NCBI RefSeq assembly: GCF_000003815.2
Contig: NC_049997.1
Span: 14,760,213 to 14,824,212, forward strand
Direction of reading: 5' to 3'
From: Branchiostoma floridae
Lineage: Eukaryota > Chordata > Leptocardii > Amphioxiformes > Branchiostomatidae
DNA: 64,000 nt
Shown piece after piece: positions 58,201 to 64,000 of this stretch; positions within the stretch are counted from its first letter, which is position 1, and the number at the start of each line of letters is the position of its first letter. The position numbers and the translations under genes are program-made. The notes beneath the pieces were generated by a model, which saw only the letters and a program-made list of their open reading frames with translations, searched no databases and was not told the DNA's origin.

Positions 58201-60560
58201 TCAAAAGGCTACCTTAGCAAGCATACGGTTAAGCAAGATGCACATGTACATCAACAGCTTTAGTATACACGTAGGTGGAAGTGTGCATGGAATAGCGGAG
58301 CAACACACCCATTACCTAACACAAATTTATATGCACTGTTAGCTGTACCTCGGGGAGTGGAGGAGGAACCCTTTGAAGAGCACCGGCAAGATCATCCAAT
58401 ATTTCATATCGCCTTTTTCAAGGTTGCTGAAGTAATTTTGCAGCTCTGGACCATTTTGTGGCAGTGGCTACCACACTTGGCTTGAGGTGTGCCATGGTCT
58501 GGCACTTAGCAATCCTGTTTTTATACAGCAAGATCAGAGATATGAACTTTAGTCTACCCACCTTTTAACTGAAGTCTTGTTTTCACAAAACTGACTACTT
58601 TCAGTTCCAGTTATTCAATAAAAGCAACCCTTAGGTATGTTTAAGAACCCACCCTAGACAAGAAGTGAGTGAAAGACCTATGCATAATTTTTTTGTGAAC
58701 TTTGTTGTTTCATTGTGAATAAATTGTGAATTTGTCACCGTTTCTGCGTAAAATGCAATTTCTCCACTGACTCCCATAAGGCAACAGACATGTACACATG
58801 TATAGCTGGTGTGTTATGCTGAAGGGTGGCATTGCCAGCTATATGCAAATACAGATGACAGGAAATTGAAGACCTGTGTGTCCCTAATCAAACAAATGAA
58901 AAGACACACATGAAAGAAAACTTTGTACATGGACATGAATAATAACAGTACATCTCTGTCTGCAAAGGATTAAACCTGTTATACCTGAATTCAAAGGAGA
59001 ATTCTTAGTTGCAATAAAATGAAGCAAGTCTAGCTTGGGTTGAGATTTTCAATGATGGCTTTACCCTTATCTCTCATTCAAAGAACCATTCACATGTGAG
59101 AGAGTGGCTATGCTATCTGTGCTCGAACAGACAATCAATCAAATTCACATGTAAAGTGGTGACAAGGATCCAGATTATTATCTATTTGATGTTAACAAGA
59201 GGGAGAATAAGTTAACTCCAAAAATATGGATCATAACATATATTAATATCTGAAATAGATTAAATAATTATACAGCAACAGTGTTTTCCACGGTGACAAC
59301 AGTCCACAAGACTGAATTTCCCAGAAAATGCATCAGCTGGCAGAAGTTGTCAAACTATATGATCAAATCAGTTCACACCCTTGACACTTTCCAAGCTTTG
59401 ACCTCTAATCTCACCTTGAGATTTTCAAAGGCGAGCAAGACACATATTGTTGATCTATTGTAATGAAAGAAAGGAAATTCGAGAGTCTGAAACTATCACA
59501 TTTCTTAGTGGTCTACTATACTGGTCAAGAGGCCTTATTTTCCCGAAATTGGTGTATCAGGCTGCCAATCGAAGCCATTACCGAACTGTAGCAGCTCTAC
59601 AAAATGGAATGATTGCAATGAGGAAAAGCTGCAGCTCTGTCCTTCGCAGCTAAATTGACTACTTTGTTTGTTGAAAACTGCTGGGATTGAAATATTGCTG
59701 AAAAAGACGACCATTATAGTCCTGCTGCTGCGCTAGTTGATGGGCTTACAATATGACATTTGTTTTCATTTTTCTGCTGGAAACCAATATACCAGACAGT
59801 ATTCCATCACAGGAAAGGAGGCCTTGGGGGCTCTAAATGATTCTAGATTTTACTCTACATGAATCAAGATTGGAGAATTGTTAGGAAAATTATGTAAATT
59901 GGAGAGTTTTTGTACGGAAAATAAATGTACTTCTGTGACATACAAGAATACAACAACTGGTAACTAAGATGGCTAAAGATCCAGCCTTTATATCTTAAAT
60001 ATAATCTAAGAAAAGACAAAATTGGTCAGGCATCTCTTCTGTACTATTCTACCACCAATCATTTTGTTGTGCATACCATAGTCTTCACCTACATGTAGAC
60101 CTTACTCCAAAGCACTTAAATGTCTTTCTGTAGCCTTACATGCATTTGTATGTATACCGTTAACACTGATAAACTGAGTAAAATAGTTATATCTAATATT
60201 CAAAGTTGATACCTTGAGTAAAATATTTGTAATATTCAAAGTGGTGCATGGATGGGCTCATGGAAGTTGCAGGATACATTTTAAGCGTCATAAGTTGAAA
60301 CTCAATTTGGTATCTAAAGGCTAACCTTTACCATGCTGCTTAACCCCATAACCAACATAAATTTGGGGCTAAATGGCTATCTTGGTATGCTAAAGGTTAA
60401 GGTAAGGATGAATGTACATACCTGTTTGGGTAGGGAAGAGCATGAAGTGAGGATGTTCCAAATGGTCGAAGACACCACAGTCAGGAGTACCAAGAAAACA
60501 AAAAACAAAGAGACATTCTTTAGCGTTAAATCAAACTTGAAACAATGTTATGTCAATGAC
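55216..60560. other. Non-coding DNA, 5.3 kb, little recognised
   Basis: No gene recognised. A single tRNA B-box-like word GGTTCGATTCCC at 55611 has no matching A-box or tRNA fold and may be a SINE scrap. The 59270-59660 block is GC-richer and non-repetitive, with two short plus frames (59281-59463 and 59447-59653) of no known family. A 39-bp direct repeat (GAGTAAAATA ... AATATTCAAAGT) occurs at 60176-60242. Confidence 0.35.
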
Positions 60561-60561
60561 A

Positions 60562-60752
60562 GTTAGACATCCAGGTGATAAGATATGCCAGAAAGCAGTT
60601 ACTCAAGCAACTGGACATGGTTTTGGAAACGGTCAGACGTTTCAGACACCGTCCCGTGTCGTCCAGTGTCTTCCAGTGTCACTATCACTGATGAAAGAAA
60701 CTGGATGTTGTCTGAAGCGTCTGTTTCCAAAATGACATCCAGTTGCTTGAAT
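60562..60752. mobile_element. Fold-back repeat element, copy 2
   Basis: Left arm GACATCCAGGTGATAAGATA, GCCAGAAAGCAGTTACTCAA and GGTCAGACGTTTCAGACACC; right arm carries inverses of the latter part (GTCTGAAGCGTCTGTTTCCA and CCAGTTGCTTGAATG). It shares both arms with 27717-27995, and the right end is shorter. Overlapping short frames here are spurious. Confidence 0.8.
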
Positions 60753-61698
60753 GTTGGTACAGTCATCTGTCAAAACAGTTTAATCAGACTATCACAGAAA
60801 TTCAACACGATTCATGCAAACGTAAGTGTGACAAAAATACTTTAAACCTTGAACTGATGGGATTGGTTATATTCTTGCATCTTTCAAGGTATTTTCTAAA
60901 CATAAAGTTGCAGTTTTAATGCATCAGTGAACCACAGAATTGCCTTCACCACAAACTTAAAACAAGGCAAACCTCTCATTTCCTATTCTGTTACAGCATT
61001 CATATGATTGTGCCGGCCTTTTCCACAGTCATATCACATTAAATTCTCCATTAAAATTTGACAGCAATACATGTTATATGTTTATGAAAAATGTGCATTA
61101 CAATGTAAATCTGTCCAAAAATTGTTACTAAAATCACAATTTATAGTCATTACAAATACTATTTGTGGTGCATTACACTTTAAAAAATACACTTCACGTT
61201 TACTACTTTTTAGATTGATATGAACATTGCAAAGAAGAATGTCGCAAAAAACTTTCAGTGGATAGCCCTAACAGATAACATGTCGCAAGAACAGGACTAT
61301 CTAAAATCATTAAAATATTCATCTTTAGGTAACAGGCTTTATAGCAGAAAAGAAAATTCCATTGATTTCTGCTATGTTGCCCATTACTGACCAGACATGC
61401 AGTACCATATTCACAGACAGGGTAATTTCACACAACATTACATCTTCTGCGGCTAAAATCACTTTAAAATCCATCAAAAGGGACTTACTTTCAGTCTACA
61501 CTATGATTATTCTATAAAACCAGCAAGGTATCAGTGTAAAAATATGAAAAATAAAACAAGAACAGTACAAGTTTTATCTACTTTATCATATACCTTAAAT
61601 GTCATAAGGCTTTATGATATGTTATATAAATGATTTAGAATGAAAGACAAATGAAATGCCCCCTGCAGTTCCAACAAAAAAGTGCTAGGGGGCCTTAA
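60753..61698. other. AT-rich non-coding DNA
   Basis: No feature recognised. Confidence 0.4.
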
Positions 61699-62015
61699 CT
61701 TCTCCCTGAGCTATCTATGAATCAAACATCATGACCATAGCATAACCAGAACTTCAGATAGCAAAACTGGAAGTCCTGATGCAGTACCAAGTAAAGCCAC
61801 CAGAGGGCTCAAAATCAAATAATTTATTTGATAAGAGAAGACCTACATGTACATTGTAAACTTCTTCCTGAGCTTTCTACCAACCAAAACTCACAACTAT
61901 AGCATGTCCAGAACTTCAGATAGCAAAACTGGAAGTTATGATGCAGTACCAAGTAAAGCCACCAGAGGGTTCAAAATCTAATCATTTATTTGACAGAAGA
62001 AGACCTAACTTCATA
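61699..62015 (+). repeat. Two-copy tandem duplication, period 162 bp
   Basis: Units 61699-61860 and 61861-62015 share CCTGAGCT, TCCAGAACTTCAGATAGC-like, AAAACTGGAAGT, GATGCAGTACCAAGTAAAGC, CACCAGAGGG, TCAAAATC and ATTTATTTGA. The central 90 bp is nearly identical. Just after it, 62005-62055 (CAGATTTCATGATAATCCAT) resembles the C-family repeat. Confidence 0.9.
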
Positions 62016-63645
62016 CCAGATTTCATGATAATCCATCCATAGCATCTTGAGTTATGCTATTCATCTACAAAGAAATCCTAAGAAAACCATAACCTTCTTG
62101 GTCAAGGTACACATTTGTATTATATTAGTCTTGTCAAAAAGCCCTTACACACAGAAATCTGAGAAGAGTACCTCTATCTATGCTTTAGCTCGCCTGTTAC
62201 CTCTCGGACACTTCAATGTAATCTTTGCCATGTTGCTTCCAAATTGAAGTCGTTTCCAATTTTACAGCTTGCCATCAGTTTCTTCAAAATTGCTGCCTTG
62301 AATCCAGATGATGACTTTGTTCCACTTGAAAGGTCATTCTACATTGAAGCAGAAGTCTAGAGTGTCTGCTAGCCAGTCAAGTTTATCCGACGCACCTACT
62401 AAAAAATTACTGTCACGAGGTGGACAGCATTCGAGAAAGTACATGTAATAGAAAAGATTTCGTAAAAATAAATAATCTATGAACGTCTGCGACCATATCG
62501 TAATTCTGCTGAAAAGTAAGCTATACAGTGTCTGACTTTGCCTGCGGGAATCATGTGATGGACTATGTTTACCGCTGACATTATCACACACTGAGAAACA
62601 GTATATTACTGGAAACCCTAAGAGCATACAAGAATGGATTTTTCCCTTTAATAACCAGCAAGGCTGATTGTTCATTATACCTACATGCAGCTATTGAAAA
62701 GTGCCCTGACATTCCTTGAAACTGTTATAAATATTTGTCACTGTGGTAGATGGATACTGATTATGAATTCATGAATTTATGAATGAAAGTATGGATGGAT
62801 GGATGAACTAATGATAGAGTGAATAAGACCAAATGTCAGCAGCTTTTGTTGCAACTAAAAGTTTTCACTGTCTAATAATACATCATTATACTATGATTAA
62901 ACAAAAACCCAGGTTATCCTATTTCTTTATAGCAAGCTTTCCTACTTAAAGAAAAAAAATTATTCCAACCAAAGAAACAAGACGTTTATACGTCTATGAG
63001 CAGCAACATTTTTGCATTATGTCATATACAAAAACATGCACACTAATGCACTACTGTAAATTTGAAGAAAATGAATCTACACATATCATGCCCACAGACT
63101 ACCAATAACTTTTCAATAACCAGGGTCGTCACCTCCATTTATACAATTGGCTTTGTCCTTGTCTGCACAAATTCAAGGTCATGCTCATGATTGCTACTGG
63201 TATGGACATCGTGTTCTGCACCTGTCATCGTATTACTGCCTTTCCAGACAGTTAAGGGTGCTACAAGGCTCAAGGACACTCGCAGTATGATCGCATCAAT
63301 AGTGTAACCAATCGGCACACACAGAGTACAATTCAATCAACTCTTACAACCACATTTCAACAACTCAAAAGCATTTTCGTCATCGAGAAAGTTGTTTTCA
63401 TCACAGTTGACTTTTCAGCACCAAGGAGAGAGATAGTGCTGAATTGCCTTCATATGTAAATGTGTGCAATATGGAGTTAAAATGGTTATTTTACACAGGG
63501 TTTGGAACTTTATAAGTGGAATCTAGCACCACCTGTACATACAGGCTAAGATGTTATATTCAACACCCACTCAAGTTTCTGAAAAGTCAAGGACCACACG
63601 TCGTGTGTAGTCAGAAATGTAGGCGCTTGGGGGAATGATTTGTTT
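62016..63645. other. Non-coding DNA, no gene
   Basis: No gene recognised. A GGAT-rich short tract lies at 62790-62803. The minus-strand frames 62334-62675 and 63139-63336 have no known domain. Confidence 0.4.
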
Positions 63646-63649
63646 CTGC

Positions 63650-63810
63650 AATGACTATCCTTTCTCCGCAGGGTAGGTATTAATTACTGGCAATGCCCCA
63701 ACAGACGCCACAACATGAGACTATAGGACTACCCCTGTGTCTTCATATTACCAGTACATCTACCATCGGGGAGGTCTCTAATGAATATTCAGTCACTCTG
63801 TGCCTCTGTG
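63650..63810. promoter_or_regulatory. Non-repetitive island, candidate regulatory element
   Basis: A block of balanced composition with GGTATTAATTACTGGC (homeodomain core) and CTCTAATGAATATTCAGTC. No open frame, not shared with other parts of the window. Weak, composition-based suggestion. Confidence 0.22.
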
Positions 63811-64000
63811 AGTGATGATATTGTACTCCCTTCTTCAAAACACACAGCTTAAGTGAGAAATGCCAACAAGAACAAAATGGATTGTTCAATAAGGTAGACT
63901 GTATCAATACGAATTTCTTGTCTTTCCCACGGCTTTAAGCACATAAAAACGCACTCTTAAAAGCTTCAATATGTCATTGAGAAGTTAGGGTGGGAGGCTC

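Noticed and set aside
13312-64000. A nested LRRC4-like leucine-rich-repeat gene, as in the vertebrate SND1 intron
   Set aside because: LRRC4-type genes have a long single coding exon. No frame here approaches that size and no LxxLxLxxN repeats are seen.

Overview
This is a eukaryotic genomic window, most likely from an invertebrate animal. My best guess is an amphioxus (Branchiostoma). The grounds are split exons with GT-AG introns, GC-rich codon use inside exons against an AT-rich background, frequent ACATGTA-type microsatellite tracts, and a dense population of short transposon relics of types I associate with amphioxus. The species call is inference. There are no bacterial-type genes or operons.

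The only protein-coding gene I can name is SND1 (Tudor-SN / p100), on the minus strand. Four consecutive internal exons are readable with consistent GT-AG borders and phases: 13123-13311, 7283-7415, 3998-4121 and 343-409. They encode 171 codons covering the end of a staphylococcal-nuclease-like repeat, the linker, and the Tudor domain through its DYGN motif. The 3' exons lie left of the window. I found none of the preceding (5') exons between 13.3 and 64 kb, so that stretch is either one intron of at least 50 kb or contains short exons I missed.

From 1 to 13 kb the introns carry a retrotransposon reverse-transcriptase relic (1-174), a 193-bp TA-flanked MITE (3564-3756), two TAA-flanked terminal-inverted-repeat elements (4269-5160 and 8461-9983), a tRNA-derived SINE (7553-7816) and another TA-flanked element (12543-13065). 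From 13 to 64 kb there is no convincing gene. This part holds dispersed repeat families, several two-copy local duplications (periods about 110-165 bp), fold-back elements, one minisatellite unit used at two sites 5 kb apart (45.1 and 50.3 kb), a 17-18 bp minisatellite (49.2-49.6 kb), a TG microsatellite and a 100-N assembly gap (45236-45335).

Scattered through the large non-coding part are GC-richer, non-repetitive islands with homeodomain-, POU- or PBX/MEIS-like words (for example near 24.0, 26.1, 35.0, 36.2, 38.1-39.5, 43.3, 44.8 and 63.7 kb). They look like candidate cis-regulatory elements inside or upstream of SND1, but only cross-species alignment could show that. No new biological system can be demonstrated from this sequence alone.
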